29,451 nucleotides of DNA from an uncultured Lachnospiraceae bacterium (GCA_910578715.1 CAJTRL010000049.1:1-29451); one strand, 5' to 3'; shown: positions 10,201 through 16,774, counted from the stretch's first letter. The notes: generated by a model from the sequence alone, not told the origin. Translations and numbers: made by a program.

Positions 10201-11137
10201 TGTCCCCGGCATTTGCCAGAACTTCCCCTGTGGAAGTATCGATAACATCCTCTGCCAGAACATGATTTCTGATTCTGTTCCGGAACATCAGCTTCTTATT
10301 AAATTTATATCTTCCGACTTTCGCCAAATCATATCTTCTTGGGTCAAAAAACATCGCGTTAATCAGGCTTTCTGCACTCTCTACACTGAGAGGCTCACCC
10401 GGACGGATTTTTTTATACAGCTCTAAAAGACCTTCCTGGTGATTTTCCGCAACGTCTTTGGAAAAACTTGCTTCAATTTTCGGTTCATCGCCGAATAACT
10501 CCCGAATTTCATCGTTGGAACCCACTCCCAGAGCTCTAATCAGAACGGTAATCGGCACTTTTCTTGTTCTGTCCACACGCACATAGAACACATCGTTGGA
10601 ATCCGTTTCGTATTCCAGCCATGCTCCGCGGTTCGGGATAACAGTCGAAGCAAACAGTCTCTTGCCAATCTTATCATGGCTGATTGCATAATAAATGCCC
10701 GGAGAGCGCACTAACTGGCTGACGATAACACGCTCCGCCCCATTGATGACAAAAGTGCCTGTCTCTGTCATAAGAGGCAAATCGCCCATAAAAATTTCAT
10801 GCTCCGTAATTTCGTCCTTTTCCTTATTAATCAGACGAACTTTTACTTTCAAAGGCGCCGCATAAGTCGCGTCTCTTTCTTTGCACTTCTCAATAGAATA
10901 TTTAACGTCGTCAGCACACAGCTCAAAATCTACAAATTCCAGACTCAGATGTCCACTGTAATCCGAAATTGGAGAAATATCGTCAAATACTTCTTTCAGC
11001 CCTTCATGCAGAAACCACTGATAGGAGTTCTTCTGAACTTCAATCAGGTTCGGCATTTCCAGAACCTCTTTCTGCCGTGCATAAGTCATACGCGTGTTCT
11101 TTCCAGAAGCAATCGCGCGGATTCTGTTCTTTTCCAT
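7259..11137 (-). CDS. rpoB: DNA-directed RNA polymerase subunit beta
   Basis: This is the beta subunit of RNA polymerase and the rifampicin target. ATG at 11137 is preferred because GGGGTG lies 9 bases upstream and the product starts MEKNRIRAIASGKNTRM; a GTG four codons further up is possible. The product is 1292 residues. The rifampicin region is at about 487-519 (FFGSSQLSQFMDQNNPLGEL, then THKRRLSALGPGGLSR) and shows the sensitive residues: Q and D in the first cluster, H and R in THKRR, and S in LSALG. The KMAGRHGNKGVVS and RPLDIVLNPLGVPSRMN blocks near the C-terminus are intact. The last 80 or so residues are acidic and low in complexity. It has its own promoter at 11230-11258. Confidence 0.98.
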   Translation of the reverse strand: MEKNRIRAIASGKNTRMTYARQKEVLEMPNLIEVQKNSYQWFLHEGLKEVFDDISPISDYSGHLSLEFVDFELCADDVKYSIEKCKERDATYAAPLKVKVRLINKEKDEITEHEIFMGDLPLMTETGTFVINGAERVIVSQLVRSPGIYYAISHDKIGKRLFASTVIPNRGAWLEYETDSNDVFYVRVDRTRKVPITVLIRALGVGSNDEIRELFGDEPKIEASFSKDVAENHQEGLLELYKKIRPGEPLSVESAESLINAMFFDPRRYDLAKVGRYKFNKKLMFRNRIRNHVLAEDVIDTSTGEVLANAGDKVSAEMADAIQNAAVPYVWVQTEEKNVKILSNMMVDITSHVDCNPRELGITELVYYPVLQQILEEYGDDPGLLAEAIQKNVHELIPKHITKEDILASINYNIHLEYGIGNDDDIDHLGNRRIRAVGELLQNQYRIGLSRLERVVRERMTTHDAEEISPQVLINIKPVQAAVKEFFGSSQLSQFMDQNNPLGELTHKRRLSALGPGGLSRDRAGFEVRDVHYTHYGRMCPIETPEGPNIGLINSLASYARINEYGFVEAPYRKIDKSDPANPRVTDEVIYMTADEEDNYHVAQASAPLDENGYFKRNSVSGRYKEETQEYPKSMFDYMDVSPKMVFSVATALIPFLQNDDANRALMGSNMQRQAVPLLFTEAPVVGTGMEPKAAVDSGVCVLAKKAGTVDYVSSNLIKMTYDDGEKDEYRLSKFSRSNQSNCYNQKPIVFKGVHVEAGEVIADGPSTEGGELALGKNPLIGFMTWEGYNYEDAVLLSERLVQEDVYTSVHIEEYEAEARDTKLGPEEITRDVPGVGDDALKDLDERGIIRIGAEVRAGDILVGKVTPKGETELTAEERLLRAIFGEKAREVRDTSLKVPHGEYGIVVNAKVFTRENGDELSPGVNQAVRIYIAQKRKISVGDKMAGRHGNKGVVSRVLPVEDMPYLPNGRPLDIVLNPLGVPSRMNIGQVLEIHLSLAARALGFDVATPVFDGAKESDIMDTLDLANDYVNLEWEEFEKKHKEELLPEVMEYLSENRDHREVWKGVPISRDGKVRLRDGRTGEYFDAPVTIGHMHYLKLHHLVDDKIHARSTGPYALVTQQPLGGKAQFGGQRFGEMEVWALEAYGAAYTLQEILTVKSDDVVGRVKTYEAIIKGDNIPEPGIPESFKVLLKELQSLGLDVRVLREDQTEVEIMETVDYSENDYRYEIEGDSRDYDYEKESLGSMGYQKQEFDEESGELVSSEEPEEDFLEEDFAEDDMELDVDFEESYDE

Positions 11138-11229
11138 CGACAATTTCACCCCGTTCTTTATGATTTAGCGCCTACCTATCGAATATTACACTGCAAATAA
11201 GCATACCACACCACAATAGTGCACCATAC

Positions 11230-11258
11230 ATTCTACTACAAGGCCGAGTTTGAGTCAA
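11230..11258 (-). promoter_or_regulatory. Sigma-A promoter of rpoBC
   Basis: TTGACT (11258-11253) and TAGAAT (11235-11230) are 17 bases apart. The expected start near 11223 leaves a leader of about 85 bases before rpoB. It lies downstream of the rplJL terminator, so rpoBC can be expressed independently of rplJL. Confidence 0.75.
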
Positions 11259-11299
11259 CCATTATTTTCCCGTTTTGAAAATCGTTTTGAAAAACATCA

Positions 11300-11321
11300 C
11301 TTTGGAAAAAATTTTCCAAAG
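11300..11321. repeat. A/T-rich perfect palindrome upstream of the rpoB promoter
   Basis: Arms CTTTGGAAAA and TTTTCCAAAG form a 9-10 bp stem with almost no loop. On the minus strand it is followed five bases later by a run of T, so it may be a second, weak terminator after rplL. A protein site is also possible. Confidence 0.5.
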
Positions 11322-11337
11322 ATATTTCTACAACAAC

Positions 11338-11371
11338 AAACCGCCCACGAAATATCTTCCGTAAGCGGTTT
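11338..11371 (-). terminator. Terminator after rplJ-rplL
   Basis: On the minus strand the arms AAACCGCTTACGGAA and TTTCGTGGGCGGTTT pair over 15 positions around the loop GATA. Three of the pairs are G-U wobbles. A T-rich tail with G interruptions (TTTGTTGTTGT) follows. It sits about 200 bases beyond rplL and 80 bases before the rpoB promoter, so some read-through into rpoBC is possible. Confidence 0.7.
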
Positions 11372-11431
11372 ATCAACTTTGTATAACATAGGTATTGTCA
11401 GGCAGCATTCTCTGCTATCCCTTCACAGCCC

Positions 11432-11456
11432 GACAGAATTGCAACGCGATTCTGTC
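11432..11456. repeat. Triloop palindrome after rplL
   Basis: On the minus strand the arms GACAGAATCGC and GCAATTCTGTC pair at 10 of 11 positions around the loop GTT. The GC-NNN-GC apex is the same as in the palindromes at 2771-2816 and 15852-15910. Confidence 0.6.
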
Positions 11457-11467
11457 TGACAAAACAT

Positions 11468-11508
11468 AGCATTTCTTAGGCAGCGTCTTTGGCTGCCTTA
11501 GAGATGCT
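11468..11508. repeat. Long palindrome after rplL, copy 2
   Basis: On the minus strand the arms AGCATCTCTAAGGCAGC and GCTGCCTAAGAAATGCT pair at 15 of 17 positions around a 7-base loop. It is clearly related to the neighbour at 11527-11568, sharing the CTAAGRCAGC core and an A-A mismatch at the same place in the stem. Confidence 0.7.
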
Positions 11509-11526
11509 TTTTGTCATCCGAAACTT

Positions 11527-11568
11527 AGAAATTCTTAGACAGCGTTCTTCAGCTGTCTTAGAATTTCT
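11527..11568. repeat. Long palindrome after rplL, copy 1
   Basis: It begins just after the rplL stop. On the minus strand the arms AGAAATTCTAAGACAGC and GCTGTCTAAGAATTTCT pair at 16 of 17 positions around an 8-base loop. No U-tract follows. Together with the copy at 11468-11508 it makes a tandem pair diverging in a compensated way (A-T replaced by G-C in both arms of the GRC step), which points to selection for the RNA stem. Confidence 0.7.
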
Positions 11569-11578
11569 TTTCGACACC

Positions 11579-11956
11579 CTATTTGAGCGTAACCTTAGCT
11601 CCTTCAGCTTCCAGCTTAGCTTTGATTTCGTCAGCTTCCTCTTTGGTTGCTGCTTCTTTCACCATCTTCGGTGCGGAATCTACAAGGTCTTTTGCTTCTT
11701 TCAGGCCGAGACCTGTAGCTTCACGAACAACTTTGATGACTTTAACTTTGTTCGGGCCAACCTCTGTCAGCTCAACATCGAACTCTGTCTTCTCTTCTAC
11801 CGCTGCGCCTGCGTCGCCGCCTGCTGCCGCAACTACTACGCCTGCTGCCGCAGATACGCCGAACTCTTCCTCACATGCTTTTACCAAATCATTCAGTTCC
11901 AGTACTGTCAACTCTTTGATTGCATCAATTAATTCCTGAGCAGTTAATTTTGCCAT
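11579..11956 (-). CDS. rplL: 50S ribosomal protein L7/L12
   Basis: This is the stalk protein that recruits translational GTPases; its dimers bind the L10 C-terminus. The product is 125 residues, the normal size. It has an N-terminal dimerisation helix region (residues 1-30, MAKLTAQELIDAIKELTVLE), an alanine/glycine hinge (36-53) and the C-terminal domain (58-125). That domain holds the factor-binding segment KVIKVVREATGLGLKEAKD. The start has a clear upstream GGAGG. It follows rplJ by 66 bases in the same operon under the L10 leader. Confidence 0.98.
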   Translation of the reverse strand: MAKLTAQELIDAIKELTVLELNDLVKACEEEFGVSAAAGVVVAAAGGDAGAAVEEKTEFDVELTEVGPNKVKVIKVVREATGLGLKEAKDLVDSAPKMVKEAATKEEADEIKAKLEAEGAKVTLK

Positions 11957-12022
11957 GATAATTTACCTCCATTTTTCATTTAATCATCTGATTGAGATTT
12001 ACTGTTATGCCGCCGCTCTGCT

Positions 12023-12610
12023 TTATTCAGCTGCCGGGGCTTCTTCTGCGGGTGCTGCTTCCTCAGCCGCAGGCGCTGCCGCTTCTGTCGGCTCTTCTGC
12101 TGCCGCCGGAGCTTCGCACGTTGAAGCACCGCCTTTTTCTGCCAGCTGATTCATTACGCGGGCAAAGTTCGTAATCGGGGACTGCATGCTTCCAAGCAGT
12201 CTGGAAATAAGTTCTTCTCTGGAAGGAATCTGTGAAATGCTGATAATGCCGGCCGCATCATAAGCAGTACCTTCCACAATACCGCCCTTGACTTCGAGCT
12301 TGTCTGCGGTCTTGGCGAACTTACAGAGAACTCTTGCGGGAGCCGTCGCATCTTCCGTAGATATCGCGAGTGCACTCGGTCCTTCCAGATAAGGAAGAAG
12401 CGCTTCGCAGTCGGTTCCTTTGAACGCAAAATTCATCATTGTGTTCTTGTAAACCTTGTAGTTAATTCCCGCTTCACGAAGCTGTTTACGAAGTTCCGTG
12501 TCCTGTTCTACCGTAAGGCCGCGGTAATCGACAAGAACGACTGACTGCGCATCTTTAATCGCTGCGGAAATCTCCTCAATGACAGGTTTCTTCAATTCAA
12601 TTTTTGCCAT
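12023..12610 (-). CDS. rplJ: 50S ribosomal protein L10 with acidic Ala/Glu tail
   Basis: L10 forms the base of the ribosomal stalk, binds 23S rRNA and L11, and carries L7/L12 dimers. With L12 it usually represses its own mRNA by binding the leader. The start at 12610 (MAKIELKKPVIEEI) has AAGGAGG upstream; the in-frame extension to 12646 lacks family similarity. The product is 195 residues, longer than the usual 165-175. The typical core ends near residue 160 (MNQLAEKGG). About 33 residues follow, made almost only of A, E and P in imperfect repeats such as AAEEPTEAAAP. The tail comes from GC-rich low-complexity DNA and may have grown by slippage. Confidence 0.96.
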   Translation of the reverse strand: MAKIELKKPVIEEISAAIKDAQSVVLVDYRGLTVEQDTELRKQLREAGINYKVYKNTMMNFAFKGTDCEALLPYLEGPSALAISTEDATAPARVLCKFAKTADKLEVKGGIVEGTAYDAAGIISISQIPSREELISRLLGSMQSPITNFARVMNQLAEKGGASTCEAPAAAEEPTEAAAPAAEEAAPAEEAPAAE

Positions 12611-12762
12611 TTTCTTTACCTCCTTATAGATTTTACGCCGGGCCAATTATATGGACTGAGTAAGAGTAAAGGTAATAATTGAGCAGGAAAGATTTTCTCC
12701 CTGCTCGCCGCGCGTGGCGCATACTGCGTCAGCAGCAAACTTCTATATGCGCCCCTGTGCAT

Positions 12763-12877
12763 AAAAAACCTCCCTGAAGACAGGAAGGTTCGTAAATTCA
12801 TCATAAACTCTTCTCCTCGGCAGGCGGATTCCTTACGCCATAACGGCACCTGCTGTCTTCGGCATGGTCTGACGACC
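12763..12877 (-). promoter_or_regulatory. L10 leader (autoregulatory 5' UTR) ending in an attenuator
   Basis: The transcribed region upstream of rplJ carries the conserved blocks of the Firmicutes L10 leader: CCGAAGACAGCAGGTGCC, then AAGGAATCCGCCTGCCGAGG. It ends in a terminator at 12790-12763, with arms AACCTTCCTG and CAGGGAGGTT followed by T6. In this family the L10-L12 complex binds the leader and promotes termination, matching stalk protein supply to demand. About 150 bases separate the attenuator from rplJ. Recognised by eye; a covariance-model search with the Rfam L10_leader family would confirm it. Confidence 0.88.
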
Positions 12878-12883
12878 TTAATC

Positions 12884-12913
12884 AATATAGCACAGTTATT
12901 TTTCCGCTGTCAA
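12884..12913 (-). promoter_or_regulatory. Sigma-A promoter of L10 leader-rplJ-rplL
   Basis: A perfect TTGACA (12913-12908) lies 18 bases from TATATT (12889-12884), with TGC before the -10 box (extended -10). The predicted start falls at the beginning of the L10 leader. Confidence 0.85.
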
Positions 12914-12955
12914 TACTTTTTCGGAAAAATTATCCGCGTCTTCCAAAACCGATAT

Positions 12956-13142
12956 CTCCACGAGAGGAAGCGGGCCGGACAGGACATAGTTTCTCTGGCG
13001 GAGGCCCTGGAAAAACGCCGGCGCTTGGTGAAAAAGCGGCTTTATGCTGCTTTTGAACCTAGCACCGCTGCGATTTTTCGCGGAGCGGGAGCGCGCCTCC
13101 AAAGAGAACTATGTCCTGTCCGGCCCGCTTCCTCTCGTGGAG
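12956..13142. repeat. Long inverted repeat (arms about 50 bp) with structured loop
   Basis: Bases 12956-13005 and 13095-13142 are reverse complements. The first 36 or so positions match perfectly (beginning CTCCACGAGAGGAAGCGGGC), and the inner ends match imperfectly. The 89-base loop contains further nested complementarity, for example GGTG with CACC and AAAAGC with GCTTTT. Both arms can be read outward as the same short peptide (NYVLSGPLPLVE), but no convincing gene is present. It lies between the capA-like stop (13165) and the L10 promoter, is GC-rich compared with its flanks, and has only a short T run after it. Candidates are a palindromic mobile or MITE-like element, a strong structural terminator, or a structured RNA. 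Confidence 0.85.
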
Positions 13143-13164
13143 CCACGCTCTCCTATTAATCCTT

Positions 13165-14496
13165 CTACTGCAGCGCCACAAATCCCTCTTCGTCTATCTG
13201 GACATTCGGCGACATCCGGCGCATTTCGCCGAGCACCCTTACCATTTCTTCTCCTTCGAGCAGACTCGTCCTGCAGTTAATCTGCTGGCACGGAAGAAAC
13301 TGAAAACTCTGCAGCCCGTCTTCCGATATCGTTACCTTTACCATTCCCGTATCAAGGGGTTTGGAATTGAACCAGAAATTTCCGAGGCTGTATATCACCG
13401 GAACGCCGTCTATGATTTCGATGCGCTGTAAAATGTGCGGATGGTCTCCTATAATCAGGTCCGCCCCCGCTTCCACCAGCTCCGGAGCCTGTTTGTTCTG
13501 CGCCCAGTCCGTTTCTTCCTGATTCTCCGTTCCCCAGTGGACATAGACAATAACAAAATCGCTTTCTTCTTTTGCCTGTGCAACAGTCTGCATCAGTTTT
13601 TCTCCGTTAAAACAGCGGAAAACGCCGGGAGAAGTTTCCGTCGCCCCTTTGGTATCGGGATTGTCCAGTCTTTCTATCTGCGTCGCGGAGATTATTGCTA
13701 TCTTGATATCGTTGACGATAAAATAGACCGGCGCGGAAGCCTCTTCTATATTCGCACCGGCTCCCACATAGGGAATGCCCTCCTCCCGCAAAATCTGCAT
13801 CGTATCGAGCAGCGCCTCTTCTCCGTAATCATAAGCATGATTATTCGCCAGAGAGACAATATCCACACCCATATCCGTCAGATAGGAGACGGAATCCGGC
13901 CTTGCCCGGAAAGTGAACTGCTTCTCCGGAGTCGGCATGCCTCTTTCCGAATATGCAAACTCATTGTTGAGCATCATAATATCTGCGCTCTGCATCTCTC
14001 CAATCAAATCCGGTGCGATGCCGCTGCCGATGTCGCCGCCGTTTTGCAGCAGCTTGGCCATCACGCTGTAATTTGGGTCAAAAAGGATATCCCCGGCAAA
14101 AAGGAGCGTCACATACTCTTCTGAAAAGGCGTCTTTGGCATAAATATTATGCTCCGCCATATAAACCTCGTCTCTCAGTATATCCGCGTAACGGCCATCC
14201 TCAACAACCGTTTCTGCAGCTTCGGTTTCATCGGTGCCGTCCGTTCCGCTTCCGTCATTATCTGCCGCTTTGCCGCCGTCTGCCCCGTCCGCCGTCAGGT
14301 TTTCTTTTTCCGTCCCGGCTTCCTCCGCCGCAGTTTTTCCTGTCTCCTGAACATCCCCTCCGGCCTTCTCTTCTTCCTCACTCAGATACAGCCAGCCGAG
14401 CATGCCAAAGACTCCTGCTGACACCACCAGAAGCAGCGTCAGGACAAACGGCGCTATGAACTTGGATTTCTTTTTTCTACGTTTCTTTCTTCCCAT
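13165..14496 (-). CDS. CapA-family (PGA_cap) membrane-anchored protein
   Basis: The product is a 443-residue protein of the CapA/PgsA family, which has a calcineurin-like metallophosphatase fold. Some members take part in poly-gamma-glutamate synthesis or anchoring; the substrate here is unknown. The N-terminus is highly basic (GRKKRRKKK) and then has one hydrophobic segment at about 14-38, so it is probably a type II membrane protein with the domain outside. An acidic low-complexity linker (about 40-100) follows. The domain at 128-390 holds LLFAGD (131-136), LNNEF (176-180), LANNHAYDYG (216-225), HWGTE (320-324) and GDHPH (350-354). The ribosome binding site is weak. None of the other pgs/cap genes is nearby. 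It sits between rplA and rplJ, an unusual place, and no clear promoter is visible; read-through from rplKA is possible. Confidence 0.88.
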   Translation of the reverse strand: MGRKKRRKKKSKFIAPFVLTLLLVVSAGVFGMLGWLYLSEEEEKAGGDVQETGKTAAEEAGTEKENLTADGADGGKAADNDGSGTDGTDETEAAETVVEDGRYADILRDEVYMAEHNIYAKDAFSEEYVTLLFAGDILFDPNYSVMAKLLQNGGDIGSGIAPDLIGEMQSADIMMLNNEFAYSERGMPTPEKQFTFRARPDSVSYLTDMGVDIVSLANNHAYDYGEEALLDTMQILREEGIPYVGAGANIEEASAPVYFIVNDIKIAIISATQIERLDNPDTKGATETSPGVFRCFNGEKLMQTVAQAKEESDFVIVYVHWGTENQEETDWAQNKQAPELVEAGADLIIGDHPHILQRIEIIDGVPVIYSLGNFWFNSKPLDTGMVKVTISEDGLQSFQFLPCQQINCRTSLLEGEEMVRVLGEMRRMSPNVQIDEEGFVALQ

Positions 14497-14575
14497 TTCC
14501 GTCGTTTTCTTTCATAATAGGAATGATTTGCCGGCCCTTTCACGGCCTCTTAAATATCATAAACAGGAATAACAC

Positions 14576-14607
14576 AAAAGGATTCCCACTGTATCCAGCA
14601 GGAATCC
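14576..14607 (-). terminator. Terminator after rplK-rplA
   Basis: On the minus strand, 11 bases after the rplA stop, the arms GGATTCCTGCTG and CAGTGGGAATCC pair over 12 positions (two G-U) around GATA, followed by TTTT. It separates rplKA from the capA-like gene. Confidence 0.8.
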
Positions 14608-14618
14608 CATTGAACAGA

Positions 14619-15308
14619 TTAATATTTTGCTGTACTCACCTTCACGCCGGGGCCCATCGTCGTAGAAAGCGTAATGCTTCTCAAAAACTGTCCCTTAACC
14701 GCTGAAGGTCTTGCCTTTGTAATCGCTTCCATTAACGCATCAAAATTTTCCTGTAATTTCGCTTCGTCAAAAGAAACTTTTCCAACAGGCACATGGATAA
14801 TGTTCGCCTTGTCCAGTCTGTACTCAATCTTACCTGCTTTGATATCGTTGACCGCTTTGGTCACATCCATTGTTACGGTACCGGCTTTCGGGTTCGGCAT
14901 CAGGCCTTTCGGACCGAGCACTTTACCGAGACGGCCTACAACACCCATCATATCGGGAGTTGCTACCACAACGTCGAAATCCAGCCATCCTTCGTTCTGA
15001 ATCTTCGGAATCAGCTCGTCGCCGCCAACATAATCAGCGCCCGCCGCCTCAGCTTCCGCAATTTTATCACCTTTGGCAAATACAAGCACTTTTACCGTCC
15101 GGCCCGTGCCGTTCGGCAGTACTACCGCGCCACGAATCTGCTGTTCCGCGTGACGTCCGTCACATCCGGTCTTAATATGAACTTCCACGGTCTCATCAAA
15201 TTTTGCCGTGGCCGTCTTTTTTACTAATGCAACTGCTTCTGCCGGTTCGTACTGAACTTTACGGTCTACCAGCTTCGCAGCTTCCTGATATTTCTTACCA
15301 TGTTTCAT
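14619..15308 (-). CDS. rplA: 50S ribosomal protein L1
   Basis: L1 forms the mobile stalk beside the E site, binds 23S rRNA helices 76-78 and represses its own operon in many bacteria. The product is 229 residues, the normal length, beginning MKHGKKYQEAAKLVDRK. The conserved GRLGKVLGPKGLMPNPKAGT block lies near residues 126-145, and the C-terminal TTMGPGVKV motif is present. GGAGG lies 7 bases before the ATG. It follows rplK by 53 bases and ends just before a strong terminator. Confidence 0.98.
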   Translation of the reverse strand: MKHGKKYQEAAKLVDRKVQYEPAEAVALVKKTATAKFDETVEVHIKTGCDGRHAEQQIRGAVVLPNGTGRTVKVLVFAKGDKIAEAEAAGADYVGGDELIPKIQNEGWLDFDVVVATPDMMGVVGRLGKVLGPKGLMPNPKAGTVTMDVTKAVNDIKAGKIEYRLDKANIIHVPVGKVSFDEAKLQENFDALMEAITKARPSAVKGQFLRSITLSTTMGPGVKVSTAKY

Positions 15309-15361
15309 ATCCGTTCCTCCATACTCCTGTCTGCTTCAGCAGACATCAAATAGTTGAATAT

Positions 15362-15787
15362 TTACTCTTCTACTGTGATGCCCATACTTCTCGCAGTACC
15401 GGCAATCATGCTCATAGCCGCTTCGAGACTTGCCGCATTTAAATCGGGCATTTTCGTCTCTGCGATTTCCTGTAATTTTGCTTTGGAAATCGTTGCAACT
15501 TTGGTCTTATTCGGTACGGCCGAACCCGACTTGATGTTGCATGCTTTCTTCAAAAGAACCGCGGCCGGCGGAGTCTTCGTAACGAAACTGAAACTTCTGT
15601 CTGCATATACTGTGATAACGACCGGAATAATCACGTCGCCCTTATCAGCAGTTCTTGCGTTGAACTGTTTGGTAAATTCAACGATATTGACGCCATGCTG
15701 TCCGAGTGCAGGACCAACCGGCGGCGCTGGCGTAGCTTTGCCAGCAGGAATCTGTAACTTAATATATCCTTCTACTTTCTTTGCCAT
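15362..15787 (-). CDS. rplK: 50S ribosomal protein L11
   Basis: L11 binds the GTPase-associated centre of 23S rRNA and is needed for RelA-type stringent signalling; it is also part of the thiopeptide binding site. The product is 141 residues, the standard length. The N-terminus has the proline-rich loop PAGKATPAPPVGPALGQHG (about 13-31), where thiopeptide resistance usually arises, in its normal form. The C-terminal rRNA-binding domain ends GTARSMGITVEE. AGGAGGTG precedes the start. It is separated from nusG by 174 bases holding two palindromes. Confidence 0.98.
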   Translation of the reverse strand: MAKKVEGYIKLQIPAGKATPAPPVGPALGQHGVNIVEFTKQFNARTADKGDVIIPVVITVYADRSFSFVTKTPPAAVLLKKACNIKSGSAVPNKTKVATISKAKLQEIAETKMPDLNAASLEAAMSMIAGTARSMGITVEE

Positions 15788-15851
15788 AACGGCACCTCCT
15801 AAATATAATGTGGTATAGGCGTAACTTCTTATTTATTCAGCTCTTCCTGTC

Positions 15852-15885
15852 AGAATTTCATTCTGGCGAAGCCAGATGAAATTCT
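15852..15885. repeat. Triloop palindrome between nusG and rplK, copy 2
   Basis: On the minus strand the arms AGAATTTCATCTGGC and GCCAGAATGAAATTCT pair over 15 positions with one bulged A, around the loop TTC. No T-run follows. The apex is GC-NNN-GC as in the adjacent copy and in the rpsL-rpsG pair. Confidence 0.7.
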
Positions 15886-15910
15886 AACTTTTCAGCTCCG
15901 CTGAAAAGTT
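15886..15910. repeat. Triloop palindrome between nusG and rplK, copy 1
   Basis: The arms AACTTTTCAGC and GCTGAAAAGTT form a perfect 11 bp stem around a 3-base loop. It directly abuts the palindrome at 15852-15885. The remainder of the nusG-rplK gap shows no clear promoter. Confidence 0.75.
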
Positions 15911-15961
15911 ACTCCCACACATATCTAAACCGCATACGCGGAATAAATATCTTTTCAAAAC

Positions 15962-16480
15962 CTATTTTAAATTTCTGACTTCCGCGAAGCTGATTTCCAC
16001 CGGCGTTTCCCGGCCAAAGAGCTCCACATTGATTGTGGCCGTCTGTTTGCCATAGTCCATTCTCTGAACGACGCCGACCGTATCTTTCCAGACGCCGGCA
16101 ACAACCGCAATGGTGTCTCCTTCCGCAAAATCCACCGACACGTTCTCTACTTTGATGCCGAGCGGTTTCATTTCGGCTTCCGAAAGCGGCACCGGCTTGC
16201 TTCCCGGTCCGACAAATCCCGTTACCCCTCTGGTATTTCTCACGACATACCAGGTATCGTCGTTCATGACCATATTAATCAGAACATAGCCCGGAAACAT
16301 TTTTTTCTGGACATTTTTCCTGGCCCCGTTCTTCATCTCCATGACTTCCTGCATCGGAACCCGGACTTCCAGGATTTCTTCTTCCAGATGTCTGTTTTCT
16401 ATTGTTTTCTCAATATTGGCCTTTACTTTATTTTCATATCCGGAATAAGTATGAACAACATACCAATTTGCTTCTGCCAT
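15962..16480 (-). CDS. nusG: Transcription elongation/antitermination factor NusG
   Basis: NusG binds RNA polymerase and modulates pausing, termination and coupling to the ribosome. The product is 172 residues. The N-terminal NGN domain (about 1-110) has NWYVVHTYSGYENKVKANIE and the MFPGYVLINMVMNDDTWYVV core followed by GVTGFVG. The C-terminal KOW domain (about 118-170) has FAEGDTIAVVAGVWKDTVG. Translation starts at ATG 16480 with GAGGG upstream. It follows secE by 15 bases, so rpmG, secE and nusG form one unit. Confidence 0.97.
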   Translation of the reverse strand: MAEANWYVVHTYSGYENKVKANIEKTIENRHLEEEILEVRVPMQEVMEMKNGARKNVQKKMFPGYVLINMVMNDDTWYVVRNTRGVTGFVGPGSKPVPLSEAEMKPLGIKVENVSVDFAEGDTIAVVAGVWKDTVGVVQRMDYGKQTATINVELFGRETPVEISFAEVRNLK

Positions 16481-16495
16481 ACGATTGCCCTCACT

Positions 16496-16717
16496 CTACA
16501 ATGTTGTCAGGAAATCAACGCCATACTGAAGCGCGAAGTCCAGAACGGTAATAATAATGCCTACCACAACAGAAACTGCCACCACAGCAATGGATTGTTT
16601 CAAAAGGGAATCTTTATCCGGCCAGGTAATCTTCTTAAATTCGGCCTTTACGCCATTCCAGAATTTAACCGGTTTGGACGTCTTGTCTGCTTTTACTGAT
16701 TTTGCAGATTCTCCCAT
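16496..16717 (-). CDS. secE: Preprotein translocase subunit SecE
   Basis: This is a small membrane subunit of the SecYEG channel. The start at 16717 (MGESAKSVKADK) gives 73 residues, the usual size for short Gram-positive SecE. In-frame ATGs at 16738 and 16729 are alternatives, and none has a strong ribosome binding site. The conserved amphipathic stretch KAEFKKITWPDK precedes a single membrane segment (about residues 42-66, rich in V, I and A). It lies between rpmG and nusG, as in most Firmicutes. Confidence 0.94.
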   Translation of the reverse strand: MGESAKSVKADKTSKPVKFWNGVKAEFKKITWPDKDSLLKQSIAVVAVSVVVGIIITVLDFALQYGVDFLTTL

Positions 16718-16774
16718 ACTAATAACCATACCTTTCATTCTGCCCGCTTTTCCTGCTGCGGACGTCTTCCTAAA

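Noticed and set aside
11432..11568. Possible CRISPR-like array
   Set aside because: There are only two or three hairpin units of differing sequence, with no regular spacers and no cas genes; they are intergenic palindromes.
12896..13102. A small open frame across the inverted repeat on the minus strand
   Set aside because: The peptide follows from the palindromic DNA, has no ribosome binding site, and runs into the L10 promoter.
16718..16774. A tRNA-Trp gene between rpmG and secE, common in some Firmicutes
   Set aside because: The gap is only 57 bases and has no tRNA-like arms.
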